NCBI RefSeq assembly: GCF_003259745.1
Contig: NZ_QLMC01000001.1
Coordinates: 682,001-746,000 of the forward strand
Direction: 5' to 3'
Length of the DNA: 64,000 nt
Source of the DNA: Larkinella arboricola
GTDB taxonomy: Bacteria > Bacteroidota > Bacteroidia > Cytophagales > Spirosomataceae
The notes beneath the pieces are model-generated. The model searched no databases, had not been told where the DNA came from, and was given only the letters and a program-made list of their open reading frames with translations. A program made the position numbers and the translations under genes. How positions within the stretch are numbered: position 1 is the stretch's first letter; each line of letters starts with the position of its first letter. This document shows, in pieces, positions 7,404 through 15,710 of this stretch.

Positions 7404-8600
7404 TTACGCAAACCGTCTTTTCAGAATTTCAACCAGCATCCCCACTTCATCGCTGTTCATGTCCCACGAATACTGCGCCGAATAGCGGTTCGTGACCAGA
7501 TCGTGAGCTTGTTCGTAGCTCGTGGCGTGGTCGAGTTGCTCAATGGCTTCGTTGTAGGAAGCCGCGCTGCCATTAAACAACTGATTGATAAACATAAACT
7601 TCTGATTCAGCGAAATGCTCTTGCTGATGCTCTCGATTGGGGCGCGGTAAAAGGTTTCGCCAATCGTGACCGGCCCGGCTGGTTCCTCCGTTTTCGGACT
7701 CACTTCCAGCGTGGAAACATCGCTCGTATGGGTGGGCATCTGACTCGGCTGCATCGACGGGGCGGCTGGCTCGGCGGCCGGTCCTGAATCGTCCAGAAAC
7801 AACGGTCTTACGCTTGATTCCGAATCCGGCGGGGCAAGGTTGACCACGGGTTCAAAACCGTTGGACGAAGGGGCTGCCAGCGGGACCGGTGGAACGGTCG
7901 TCTCGATGTCGGTATCAAAAAACGACTTATTCGGCGTGAAAACCGTCGGCTGGGGAACGTGCTCGTAGGAAGCCTTGCGAAGCAGAACAGCGGGGTCGAG
8001 CAAGACTTTTTCCGAAAACAACGGAATGTATTTATCCGGTTTTTCGAGTTCGCGCCCCCGCTGCATCAAAATTTCGTCGAGCCAGTTCAGCGCCTGATTC
8101 ACGTAAACGGAGCTTTTGCCTTTCATCCGCTCCTCAATGGCCGCCGGTACAAACTTGTTAATCTGGGTGTAGCGGGTCAGTTGGTGGGCGGTTTCGGCTG
8201 ATAGCGAAAAATCCGATTGATTCCGCAGTATATCGTCGAAGTAATAACGCGGATCGAACAGCAGAACCAGCGTCCGGCGGGTGGCTTCGGCCAGCAGCGG
8301 CTCCAGATGATCCCGGCGCACCGAAATATGCTGGGAGACGGTATTCATAAACACCTGCATCGCCTGCCGGACATCCGGGTGCTCAAAGTCAAAATAAGGA
8401 CTGCGAAACCGCTCGGCATCGCTCCGCCATTTCTCCGATAGGGAGCTGATTACAAATAGATTGACTTGGCTGACGGCACTCAGTTTCAATAATTCCTGCC
8501 CGCTGATGACGGTATGGTGGGCAAAAAATTCTCCCGCCACTTTTCGGGCATACGATTTGCAATATTCAGTTAGGGAAGAGGAATTGAACTTGTTCGACAT
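7404..8600 (-). CDS. Hypothetical protein with two helical domains joined by a Pro-rich linker
   Basis: 398 residues with no signal peptide or membrane segment. Three parts are visible: a helical N-terminal domain (about 1-215; for example AEATRRTLVLLFDPRYYFDD), a low-complexity Pro/Ser/Thr/Glu-rich linker (about 225-325), and a compact C-terminal helical domain (about 330-398) beginning SISLNQKFMFINQLFNG. The architecture suggests a cytoplasmic scaffold or adaptor in which only the ends fold. I recognise no named family and assign no function. It is encoded alone, convergent with the TraB gene (abutting stops) and divergent from thymidine kinase. Confidence 0.7.
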   Translation of the reverse strand: MSNKFNSSSLTEYCKSYARKVAGEFFAHHTVISGQELLKLSAVSQVNLFVISSLSEKWRSDAERFRSPYFDFEHPDVRQAMQVFMNTVSQHISVRRDHLEPLLAEATRRTLVLLFDPRYYFDDILRNQSDFSLSAETAHQLTRYTQINKFVPAAIEERMKGKSSVYVNQALNWLDEILMQRGRELEKPDKYIPLFSEKVLLDPAVLLRKASYEHVPQPTVFTPNKSFFDTDIETTVPPVPLAAPSSNGFEPVVNLAPPDSESSVRPLFLDDSGPAAEPAAPSMQPSQMPTHTSDVSTLEVSPKTEEPAGPVTIGETFYRAPIESISKSISLNQKFMFINQLFNGSAASYNEAIEQLDHATSYEQAHDLVTNRYSAQYSWDMNSDEVGMLVEILKRRFA

Positions 8601-8615
8601 ATCAAAATATCTTTG
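8584..8615 (+). promoter_or_regulatory. Candidate promoter for the tdk-porZ transcript
   Basis: TTG (8584-8586), a 21-base spacer and TATCTTTG (8608-8615) match the Bacteroidota promoter form. It would give a leader of about 155 bases before tdk and overlaps the 5' end of the divergent unknown gene. Confidence 0.35.
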
Positions 8616-8776
8616 CTTTGTAAATATATGGTTTTCGCTTAGAAAATTCCGACCCGCCCGAATTGAAATTATCGCCGGTACTGCTTTTTGTCACAACAGA
8701 AAAAGGCCAGCGTACGGAAAGATAGAGGAAGTTAGCCCTGTGGCGACTTAGTTATCCTATTCAATGCTACGAACGT

Positions 8777-9418
8777 ATGTTTATTGAACCAAACCGCCGA
8801 CGTGAACCGCCCCACCTCCGTACGGGTTGGATTGAAGTGATTTGCGGCTCCATGTTTTCCGGCAAAACCGAGGAACTCATCCGCCGAATTAACCGGGCCA
8901 TCATTGCCCGGGTCAAGGTTGTTATCTTTAAACCATTGATCGACAAACGGTATCACGAAGAAAATATCGTTTCGCACAACGCCAATGCCGTTCGTTCCCA
9001 GCCGGTGCAGTCGGCCCGGGAAATTCTTGAACTGGCCGGTGACAGCGAGGTGGTGGGCATCGACGAAGCCCAGTTTTTCGACGACAAAGAACTGGTTGAA
9101 GTCTGTAACCAGCTCGCCAACGAGGGCAAACGGGTTATTCTGGCGGGACTGGACATGGATTTTGAAGGGAAGCCATTCGGCTGTATGCCGCAGTTGATGG
9201 CCATTGCCGAATACGTTACCAAAGTTCACGCTATCTGTGTCGTTTGCGGAGACATTGCCAGCTATTCATACCGCTTGGCCCCTTCCAAAGAAAAAGTCCT
9301 GCTCGGCGAAACCGAAAACTATGAAGCCCGCTGCCGCCGTTGCTACAACTTGGGCAGTCAGGTCGTAAGCAAGGAGTGGGTGTACGAAGACAGCAATGAG
9401 GTAAGAATTAAGAGTTAA
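8777..9418 (+). CDS. tdk: Thymidine kinase
   Basis: 213 residues of the small tetrameric type II thymidine kinase family. The P-loop GSMFSGKT lies at about 28-35. The Walker-B-like segment GIDEAQFF carries the catalytic Glu at about residue 97. A zinc site is formed by CVVCG (about 153-157) and CRRC (about 188-191), and the lasso domain between them is present. It phosphorylates thymidine to dTMP with ATP for nucleotide salvage in the cytoplasm. PorZ starts three bases after its stop, and uridine kinase follows, so two salvage kinases flank a secretion gene. The last codons lie in one arm of an inverted repeat (9406-9537). Confidence 0.97.
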   Translation: MFIEPNRRREPPHLRTGWIEVICGSMFSGKTEELIRRINRAIIARVKVVIFKPLIDKRYHEENIVSHNANAVRSQPVQSAREILELAGDSEVVGIDEAQFFDDKELVEVCNQLANEGKRVILAGLDMDFEGKPFGCMPQLMAIAEYVTKVHAICVVCGDIASYSYRLAPSKEKVLLGETENYEARCRRCYNLGSQVVSKEWVYEDSNEVRIKS

Positions 9419-9537
9419 GGAATGATGAGTTGGAAATTCGGGTGGCAAAAGCGAACGGGTCAGGCGGTTTCCGGCCGGCTAATTTCCTGGTTTCTGCTTT
9501 TCACTCTTCACTCATCACTCTTCATTCCTAACTCCTT
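9406..9537. repeat. Imperfect inverted repeat spanning the tdk end and porZ signal peptide
   Basis: The stretch 9406-9430 (containing AAGAGTTAAGGAATGATGAG) is an imperfect reverse complement of 9510-9537 (containing ACTCATCACTCTTCATTCC). The first arm encodes the last residues of Tdk, the stop and the porZ start; the second encodes part of the PorZ signal peptide (TLHSSLFIPN). Confidence 0.55.
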
Positions 9538-11680
9538 CGCGCAGCCCGGCATCTGGCGAACGCATCCGAGCTTTCTCTCTACCCAAACCGTGGCGGCTGT
9601 TCAGGACAAGATCTACTGCGCATCGGAAAACGGTTTTTTTTATTACGACGCCACGGCTAGCGAAGCCACGCGCCTGAGCCGCGATGACGGTTTTAGCGAA
9701 ATAGGAGTGAGCCAACTGGCTTACCTGACCGATCAGAAACGGCTCCTGATTGCTTACCGGAGTGGCGCGATCGACCTACTTTCTGTCTCCAATACCGGCG
9801 AACCCGCCGAAATAAGGACGATTACCCTTATACGCGATGCCGCCCAAATTTCCGGTAGTAAGCGCATCAATCACCTGGTCCGCGTTGGCAACGACGCCTA
9901 TCTCTCCTGCGATTTTGGCATTGTGGTGCTGGACATTGCCAGCTCCGAAATCCGGGATACCTACCGCAACATCGGTCCCAGGGGTGCCACGGCGGTGGTA
10001 TATGCCACGGCGTTTGCCAACGATTCCATCTATGCCGCCACCTCGAGTGGCTTGCTGGCGGCTCGTTTTGACCCGACGGTCAATCTGGCTTTTTTCGGGA
10101 ACTGGAAAACCGTGTCTTTACCGGCGGGTACATCCGTGCGGTCGGTTGTCGGGGTCAATAACCGGTTATACGCAGCCGTTCCGGGTCAGGGCGTTGCCGA
10201 GCGACAGGGCGGTCGCTGGACGGTTGTGAAAGCCTTGCCGACCATCACGGGTTTAGTGCAAACGGCCACGGAATGGGTAGCAACGGCCCCCGGTCAGCTT
10301 CAGCGCGAGTCGGGTATGGTGCTGAATAATGCGCTGATTGGCGAACCGAAGGAAGTTGTGGAAGCCGCCGGTAGCTTCTGGGTGGCCGATTCGCTGTCCG
10401 GCCTGTTGCAAATCACCGGCACGGCGGTTCAGGCCGTCAGTCCGGACGGGCCCGGTTCGGATGCGTTTCAGCAACTGGTGGCGGCTGGTCAGCCGTCGCA
10501 GATTGTAGCCTTGCCGGGTGGATTTTCGGAGGAATTAAAACCGTTGCGCCGTCGGCGCGGTTTCGATCAGTTTCGGGAAAACCGTTGGCAGAACTTCCTG
10601 GACCGTTCCCTGCCCACCGATTTTGTGACCGCCGTGTATAACCCCACCGACCAGCGCACCTATCTGGGAAGTTTTGGGGGCGGTTTATGGCACTATCAAA
10701 ACGGAAATCCGCCGGAGGCTCTTAACCGGGTCTTGGGCAACATCAGCAGTCTGGCCGTTGATCCGAACGGCGAAACCTGGCTCGCAACACCGACCCTGAA
10801 TGGTGGGCTAGCGTCGCTTTATGTTCGGCGGAAAAATGGTTCCTTCGAATCCTTCACGCCCAGCCGGGGCGATATTCAGCAGCTTTTGATGGATGATAAC
10901 GGCTTTTTGTGGATGCGGCTGAGTGCGGCCAACGGCGGGGGAATGCAGGTGTTCGACCCGGCTACGAACCGGAGCCGACTCTTGTACGATCAGGCGGGCG
11001 AAGGGGATTTGCCGGACCGGAATGTGCGCTCGCTGGTGAAAGACCGCGACGGTTTGATCTGGATTGGGACCGACAACGGCATTGCGGTTTTCGATAATCC
11101 GTCGGCGGTTTTTACCGGGAGCGTCAATGCCTACCGGCCCGTTTTTGAGCGTCGCCGGTTGCTGAGTGGCGAATCCGTCACGGCCTTGGCCGTCGATGGG
11201 GGCAACCGCAAATGGATCGGGACGGCCAACGGTTTATACCTGTTTAACGAAGACGGTACCGGGCTAGTCGAACAGTTCACCAGTCAGAACAGCCCGCTGC
11301 CGTCGAATCGGATCAACGCATTGGCCATCGAACCCCGAAGTGGTGAGGTGTTTGTCGCCACACCCAACGGTCTGGTTTCATACGGCGGAACCGCCAGCGA
11401 ACCGGCTCCGGCCTTTGCGGGCATTACCGTTTTCCCCAATCCTGTCCGGCCCGATTTTAGCGGTTTGGTAAGCATTCGGGGTCTGGTCGAAAATACCGTT
11501 GTCAAAATTATGGATGCGGGCGGGCAGCTCGTTTACGAAACCCGTTCGCAGGGCGGCACCGCTACGTGGAATCTGCGCGATTACCGGGGCCGGGTTGCCG
11601 AAACGGGCGTTTATTTTGTGTTTGCCGTCAGTCCGGACGGACGGGAGGGCATGGCCGGGAAGTTGGCTGTTGTGCGGTAA
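9422..11680 (+). CDS. porZ: Type IX secretion system protein PorZ
   Basis: 752 residues, close to the usual PorZ size. A signal peptide ends at FAQ (about residue 41). The mature N-terminus begins QPGIWRTHPSFLSTQTVAAV and continues with propeller motifs typical of PorZ (IYCASENGFFYY, SRDDGFSEIGVSQLAYL, INHLV, YLSCDFGIVVLD). A second propeller with two-component-regulator-type blades follows (LIWIGTDNGIAVFD, KWIGTANGLYLFN), then a C-terminal T9SS-type beta-sandwich (VFPNPVRPDFSG to the end). PorZ is part of the attachment complex that transfers A-LPS to T9SS cargo at the cell surface. Family identity is from memory of the domain order. No other por gene is nearby. Confidence 0.85.
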   Translation: MMSWKFGWQKRTGQAVSGRLISWFLLFTLHSSLFIPNSFAQPGIWRTHPSFLSTQTVAAVQDKIYCASENGFFYYDATASEATRLSRDDGFSEIGVSQLAYLTDQKRLLIAYRSGAIDLLSVSNTGEPAEIRTITLIRDAAQISGSKRINHLVRVGNDAYLSCDFGIVVLDIASSEIRDTYRNIGPRGATAVVYATAFANDSIYAATSSGLLAARFDPTVNLAFFGNWKTVSLPAGTSVRSVVGVNNRLYAAVPGQGVAERQGGRWTVVKALPTITGLVQTATEWVATAPGQLQRESGMVLNNALIGEPKEVVEAAGSFWVADSLSGLLQITGTAVQAVSPDGPGSDAFQQLVAAGQPSQIVALPGGFSEELKPLRRRRGFDQFRENRWQNFLDRSLPTDFVTAVYNPTDQRTYLGSFGGGLWHYQNGNPPEALNRVLGNISSLAVDPNGETWLATPTLNGGLASLYVRRKNGSFESFTPSRGDIQQLLMDDNGFLWMRLSAANGGGMQVFDPATNRSRLLYDQAGEGDLPDRNVRSLVKDRDGLIWIGTDNGIAVFDNPSAVFTGSVNAYRPVFERRRLLSGESVTALAVDGGNRKWIGTANGLYLFNEDGTGLVEQFTSQNSPLPSNRINALAIEPRSGEVFVATPNGLVSYGGTASEPAPAFAGITVFPNPVRPDFSGLVSIRGLVENTVVKIMDAGGQLVYETRSQGGTATWNLRDYRGRVAETGVYFVFAVSPDGREGMAGKLAVVR

Positions 11681-11696
11681 TTCTGTCCTAACGTTT

Positions 11697-11704
11697 TATT
11701 TTTG
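11697..11704 (+). promoter_or_regulatory. -7 promoter element TATTTTTG of uridine kinase
   Basis: A TAnnTTTG match lies 16 bases after the porZ stop and ends four bases before the udk ATG at 11709, so transcription from it would be essentially leaderless. The best TTG upstream is 24 bases away, so the -33 element is poor. Confidence 0.45.
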
Positions 11705-11708
11705 TAGA

Positions 11709-12344
11709 ATGATCAATAAACCATTCATTGTCGGAATTACGGGCGGGAGTGCTTCCGGCAAAACATCCTTTTTGAAAGGATTGCTTAGTGCTTTTTCGGA
11801 AGACGAAATTTGCCTGATTTCGCAGGATAATTACTATAAAACGCTGGACCAGATTCCGCGCGATGAGATCGGTATTCCTAATTTTGATTTACCAGAAACC
11901 ATTGATCATCACCAATTTGCTGAGCATATTCGGCAATTGCACGAGGGCAAAGTTGTTGAAACGACCGAGTACACATTCAATAACCCGAACGCGCTTCCCC
12001 AAAAACTCATTCTTCGACCAACGCCCATTATTGTTGTCGAAGGAATCTTTGTCTTCCATTTTGAAGATGTTGCCGAACAGTTGGATTTAAAAGTGTTTAT
12101 CAACGCCAGCAACAAGATAAAATTCGAACGGCGGATGACCCGCGATCAGGCCGAACGCGCCCTGACCCCCGAAATGATCAAACACCAGTGGGAGTACCAC
12201 GTCCGCCCAACCTACCGGGAGTTTATCAAACCCCACAAAGCCAAAGCCGACATTGTGATTCCAAACAATCATCATTACCAGAAAGGGCTGGACGTGGTAA
12301 TTGGGTATTTGAAAGGGAAAGTCGCTAATTTGGCCCCCAGATAA
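11709..12344 (+). CDS. udk: Uridine kinase
   Basis: 211 residues from the ATG at 11709. The frame is open far upstream inside porZ, but that extension has no family similarity. The P-loop GITGGSASGKTSF is at about 8-20 and is followed by the family motif SQDNYYK (about 39-45), then NFDLPETID and VVEGIFVF. It converts uridine/cytidine to UMP/CMP with ATP or GTP in pyrimidine salvage. The gene lies 28 bases after porZ in the same direction and may be read both from upstream and from its own promoter. Confidence 0.93.
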   Translation: MINKPFIVGITGGSASGKTSFLKGLLSAFSEDEICLISQDNYYKTLDQIPRDEIGIPNFDLPETIDHHQFAEHIRQLHEGKVVETTEYTFNNPNALPQKLILRPTPIIVVEGIFVFHFEDVAEQLDLKVFINASNKIKFERRMTRDQAERALTPEMIKHQWEYHVRPTYREFIKPHKAKADIVIPNNHHYQKGLDVVIGYLKGKVANLAPR

Positions 12345-12390
12345 CCAAAACCGTTGCCACTACAGGCAACCCTTTATTTCCTGAACCCAT

Positions 12391-13320
12391 ATGAATTTTA
12401 CACCCACGCTGCTCTCAGCCGCTTTGTTGCTGGCAACTTCCGCTATGGCTCAAAAACCGGAAACCGTTGATCTCTGGCCAACCAACCAAGTCTTTAATGC
12501 CATCCCGAACGAGGCCGTTCAGGAGAAGGCGGAAACGGGCAAGGACGGTATTCTGCGCATCAGTGATGTGAAAGTGCCGACCATAACGGCTTTTCTGCCA
12601 CCCAAAAACAAGGCCACCGGAGCGGGTATTATGATCTGTCCCGGTGGGGGATACGCACTGCTGGCGTACGGGCACGAAGGTGAAGAAATGGCGAAGTGGT
12701 TCAACGAGCGCGGCATTGCGGCTTTTGTCCTGAAAAATCGCCTGCCCGACGATCGGACGCAGACCAACAAACACGAAGTGCCGCTGGCCGACGCCATGCA
12801 GGGCATGAAACTGATCCGGCAGAATGCCGCCAAATGGAACGTTGATCCGAATCGGTTGGGTGTGATCGGCTTTTCGGCGGGCGGGCACCTGGCGGCCACT
12901 TTATCGACGCACTACCACCGGGGGGCGAGTGCCAGCGAAGAGGCCAAACCCAACTTCGCGATTCTGATGTATCCGGTAGTGACGTTCGGCGAAAAAGCGC
13001 ACGCGGGCTCACGGGAGCGGTTGCTGGGCAAAAACGCGAGTCCGGAGCAGGTAGCTTATTATTCCAATGAGCTACAGGTCGATGCCAAAACCCCGCCGAC
13101 GTTTCTGGTCCATGCCGAAGATGACAAAGCCGTGCCGGTGGAGAACAGCATCGACTATTACCTGGCGCTGAAGAAATTCAACATCCCCGCCGAAATGCAC
13201 CTGTATCCGACGGGCGGCCACGGCTATGCGCTCCGCACCAAGGGTAAAGGCTCGCTGGAAGGCTGGCCGGCAGCGTGCGAAAACTGGCTGAAGTCGATGG
13301 GGTTACTTGATAAAAAGTAA
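12391..13320 (+). CDS. Secreted alpha/beta-hydrolase, acetyl-esterase/xylanase-accessory type
   Basis: 309 residues with a signal peptide (LLSAALLLATSAMAQ). The alpha/beta-hydrolase signature is complete: oxyanion region CPGGGY, nucleophile Ser in GFSAGG, acid Asp in HAEDD and His in GGHGY. The order and spacing match the BD-FAE/acetyl-xylan-esterase-like group that removes acyl groups from plant or microbial polysaccharides. It is predicted to be periplasmic. It ends just before a 20-bp-armed hairpin and faces the acyltransferase gene. The substrate is not determined by sequence. Confidence 0.88.
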   Translation: MNFTPTLLSAALLLATSAMAQKPETVDLWPTNQVFNAIPNEAVQEKAETGKDGILRISDVKVPTITAFLPPKNKATGAGIMICPGGGYALLAYGHEGEEMAKWFNERGIAAFVLKNRLPDDRTQTNKHEVPLADAMQGMKLIRQNAAKWNVDPNRLGVIGFSAGGHLAATLSTHYHRGASASEEAKPNFAILMYPVVTFGEKAHAGSRERLLGKNASPEQVAYYSNELQVDAKTPPTFLVHAEDDKAVPVENSIDYYLALKKFNIPAEMHLYPTGGHGYALRTKGKGSLEGWPAACENWLKSMGLLDKK

Positions 13321-13323
13321 AAA

Positions 13324-13392
13324 GTTATCTCGCAGAGTTAAGCGGAGTTAAAAAGAGTTGATCAGAGGCTCTGCTTAACTCTGCGAAATAAC
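13324..13392. terminator. Hairpin with 20-base arms between convergent genes, probable bidirectional terminator
   Basis: Arms 13324-13343 (core CGCAGAGTTAAGC) and 13373-13392 (core GCTTAACTCTGCG) pair with one mismatch around a 29-base loop. It exactly fills the gap between stops at 13320 and 13401. It lacks long T-runs and shares the AGAGTTWA core with other repeats in this window, so it may be a dispersed repeat serving as a terminator. Confidence 0.6.
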
Positions 13393-13400
13393 CCATGCTT

Positions 13401-14555
13401 CTATACCCGCAGGAAAACTTTCTTTTTGTACATGAAATACAGAAACGCCCATTTCACGGCCAGGAATGCCAGGACGCTTCCCACCGCCCGGACGGGTTCG
13501 GAGAAAAAGCTCAGAAGTCCTTCAAAGAAGAATTTGGCCGCATATTCGAAGTCGATGAACTCGCCAGCGATGTAAATCAGGATGGAGTTCATGCCGATTA
13601 CCGTGAAGAAAAACGCCCAGCCGCTCACTTTCCTGACATCAATAATCCAGTAAAACAGGGCGAGCATCAGCACGCTCCAGCCCCCGGCTACGAGCACAAA
13701 TGAGCTGGTCCACAGGTTTTTGTTGACCGGGAAAATCCAGCCCCAGCTATACCCCAGAATCAGGCAGCCAACACCGCCCAGCATGAGCCACAGCGTTTTT
13801 TGATTAGGCTGGGCAACAGGCCCCTGGCTGCGGAGCAACTGGCCGGAAAAGATACCGAGCAATGCCGTACCGATGGCCGGAATGGTGGAGAACAACCCTT
13901 CCGGATCGTGGACTTTCAGGTATAAGCGGCCCGGTAAAACCGATCGATCAATATAACCCGCCAGACTGCAATCCAGCGTTAGCACTCCGGCTCCGCAACC
14001 CGGCACTGGAATCAGCTTCATCACGGCCCAGTAGCCCAGCAGCAAACCGGCAAACCAGATGTATTGGGCTTTGGGGTTCGGAAAATACAGGTAGATCAGT
14101 TGAGCGAACATCCCGGCCAGACCAATCCGGGCCAGTACGCTCGGAAACCGCATGTCGCTGATGGGTTTTGTAAACAATCCGTTGTTGTAAATGATGCCGA
14201 GTGCAACCAGAATCAAACCGCGCGTGATGACTTTGCGGGCCAGCTCACTTTTCGAAACACCCCGTTCCAGCCGACTTCCCACCGCAAACGGCGTTGAAAC
14301 CCCTGCCATGAACAGAAAAAGCGGAAAAATGCAGTCGTATGCCCGAAAACCGTCCCATTCGACGTGAGTAAACTGTTCGGCCAGCAGGGCGGCCCATGCC
14401 CAGCCGGTTGTTTTGGCCAGAACGTGGAAAATCTCTTCTCCGCCCGCAATCCAGAACATATCAAAACCCCGCAGGGCATCCAGAGACATCAGGCGTCGGA
14501 CGGGCGCCGGTTGAGCGATTGCCGGCTCGGTGGTAGCCGTAGAGGTTACTTGCAT
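13401..14555 (-). CDS. Heparan-alpha-glucosaminide N-acetyltransferase-like (NagX/DUF5009) membrane protein
   Basis: 384 residues. After a short cytoplasmic N-terminus comes the family signature RLMSLDALRGFDMFWIAGGE (about 21-40), with the conserved His in the following loop region (HVEWDGFRAYD). About ten hydrophobic helices follow, for example IFPLFLFMAGVSTPFAVG and VITRGLILVALGIIYNN. This matches the HGSNAT/NagX type of acyltransferase that moves acetyl groups across the inner membrane to amino sugars. In Bacteroidota it usually accompanies glycan breakdown. The start at 14555 is the first ATG; a second Met precedes SLDALRG. The acceptor sugar is unknown. Confidence 0.85.
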   Translation of the reverse strand: MQVTSTATTEPAIAQPAPVRRLMSLDALRGFDMFWIAGGEEIFHVLAKTTGWAWAALLAEQFTHVEWDGFRAYDCIFPLFLFMAGVSTPFAVGSRLERGVSKSELARKVITRGLILVALGIIYNNGLFTKPISDMRFPSVLARIGLAGMFAQLIYLYFPNPKAQYIWFAGLLLGYWAVMKLIPVPGCGAGVLTLDCSLAGYIDRSVLPGRLYLKVHDPEGLFSTIPAIGTALLGIFSGQLLRSQGPVAQPNQKTLWLMLGGVGCLILGYSWGWIFPVNKNLWTSSFVLVAGGWSVLMLALFYWIIDVRKVSGWAFFFTVIGMNSILIYIAGEFIDFEYAAKFFFEGLLSFFSEPVRAVGSVLAFLAVKWAFLYFMYKKKVFLRV

Positions 14556-14629
14556 AGGTGGGTTGGTTGTATGAATTACTGGTAATACTGCGCCGAACCA
14601 CGAATGGGCTATCCATACCGGGACAGCCT

Positions 14630-15535
14630 TTATTTCTCGTTGAGAATCAGCGGAACGTTACCGCGCCCGCCCAGCACCACAATCTTGGTATTGGGTGAGG
14701 CCGCCAGTTCGCGCTGGGCTTTGATTTGTTCGTATTGCAATTGCTTATCAGAAAGGCCCGTTGCCAGAATCTTCTGGTAGTCGGCAATGCCCTGTGCTTC
14801 AACGCGTTTTCGCTCGGCTTCCTGCCGTTCTTTTTGCAGGACAAACTGCATTTTCTGCGCTTCCTGCTCGGCATTGATCTTCGATTCGATGGTCGTTTTG
14901 ACCGATGCGGGCAGGTTGATGTTCCGGATCAGCAGTTGTTCGAGCATGATGCCCCGTTTACGGAGGTCCGATTCGATGGTTTTATAAATCCGGCTTTGAA
15001 ATTCATCGCGCTTGGTGGAATAAAGCGAAACCGCATCATAGTAGACGGCGTTGTCGCGGATGCGCGTTCGGGTGATGGGCCGCACCACTTTGTTGGAATA
15101 ATCGGAGCCGATGCTGCGGTAAATGTTGGGCGACTCGCTGGGAATCACGCTGTAGAGAACCGTCAGGTCGATGACTACCTCCAACCCGTCGGCAGTCAGT
15201 ACCCGGATAGCGTCGTCGCCCAGTTGCCCGCTTTCGTCATGGGCACCCGACATGGTATAATTCTGAGTCTTGATGTCGAACTCCGTCACGGCCACCAGCG
15301 GATTCACCACATTCAGCCCGCTTTCGAGAACCCGGTTCTGAACGCTGCCGAACAAACTTTGTACCCCCACCGTTCCGGCGTCGATCTGGCGAACCGAAGC
15401 CGCGAGCAGGCCAACCAGAATAAGGATGATTCCGACAACCTTAAACGGTCGGGCGAACCGCGAGACTGCCAGCGATGGCGTATTGATGGAAAAACCGACG
15501 ATGAGCGCCAGAATGCCGAGGATCAGGAAAAACAT
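14630..15535 (-). CDS. Prohibitin-family (SPFH/Band 7) membrane protein
   Basis: 301 residues. Two hydrophobic segments open the protein (MFFLILGILALIVGFSI and VVGIILILVGLLAASV), followed by the SPFH domain (about 50-220; DAGTVGVQSLFGSVQNRVLE through RGIMLEQLLIRNINLPASV). A coiled-coil tail follows (INAEQEAQKMQFVLQKERQE) and a C-terminus with IVVLGGRGNVPLIL. Prohibitins form large inner-membrane rings that act as scaffolds and often associate with FtsH. It lies 175 bases downstream of nuoM on the same strand and could be co-transcribed. A perfect 17-base palindrome lies 28 bases upstream of its start codon. Confidence 0.9.
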   Translation of the reverse strand: MFFLILGILALIVGFSINTPSLAVSRFARPFKVVGIILILVGLLAASVRQIDAGTVGVQSLFGSVQNRVLESGLNVVNPLVAVTEFDIKTQNYTMSGAHDESGQLGDDAIRVLTADGLEVVIDLTVLYSVIPSESPNIYRSIGSDYSNKVVRPITRTRIRDNAVYYDAVSLYSTKRDEFQSRIYKTIESDLRKRGIMLEQLLIRNINLPASVKTTIESKINAEQEAQKMQFVLQKERQEAERKRVEAQGIADYQKILATGLSDKQLQYEQIKAQRELAASPNTKIVVLGGRGNVPLILNEK

Positions 15536-15562
15536 AAGGTAGCAGGATTGGGCTTAGAGAGC

Positions 15563-15579
15563 CAAAACCATTGGTTTTG
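15563..15579. promoter_or_regulatory. 17-base perfect palindrome upstream of the prohibitin gene
   Basis: CAAAACCA-T-TGGTTTTG has 8-base arms around one central base, centred about 36 bases before the prohibitin ATG (15535). The size and symmetry are those of a dimeric repressor operator. There is no adjacent T-run, so it is unlikely to be a terminator. The binding protein is unknown. Confidence 0.4.
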
Positions 15580-15710
15580 ACACAGGCTTAAAGTAGTAAT
15601 GATACAAACTTTTAGCCATAGAACATAACCCACAGGCCAGACAAGTTCGTAAGAAGCCGGACCAGCCCCCTAACCCTTACGGACTTAGGAGTGAAAAAGG
15701 GTTTGCTACC

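Noticed and set aside
11499-11708. N-terminal extension of uridine kinase overlapping porZ
   Set aside because: It overlaps the conserved C-terminal domain of PorZ in another frame, and the kinase family begins a few residues before the P-loop.
12353-12370. GTTGCC/GGCAAC hairpin after udk as terminator
   Set aside because: The stem is only six bases with a weak T-rich tail; too little to call.
14726-15580. Plus-strand open frame (284 codons) across the prohibitin gene
   Set aside because: Antisense to a complete SPFH protein; would also run through the upstream palindrome.
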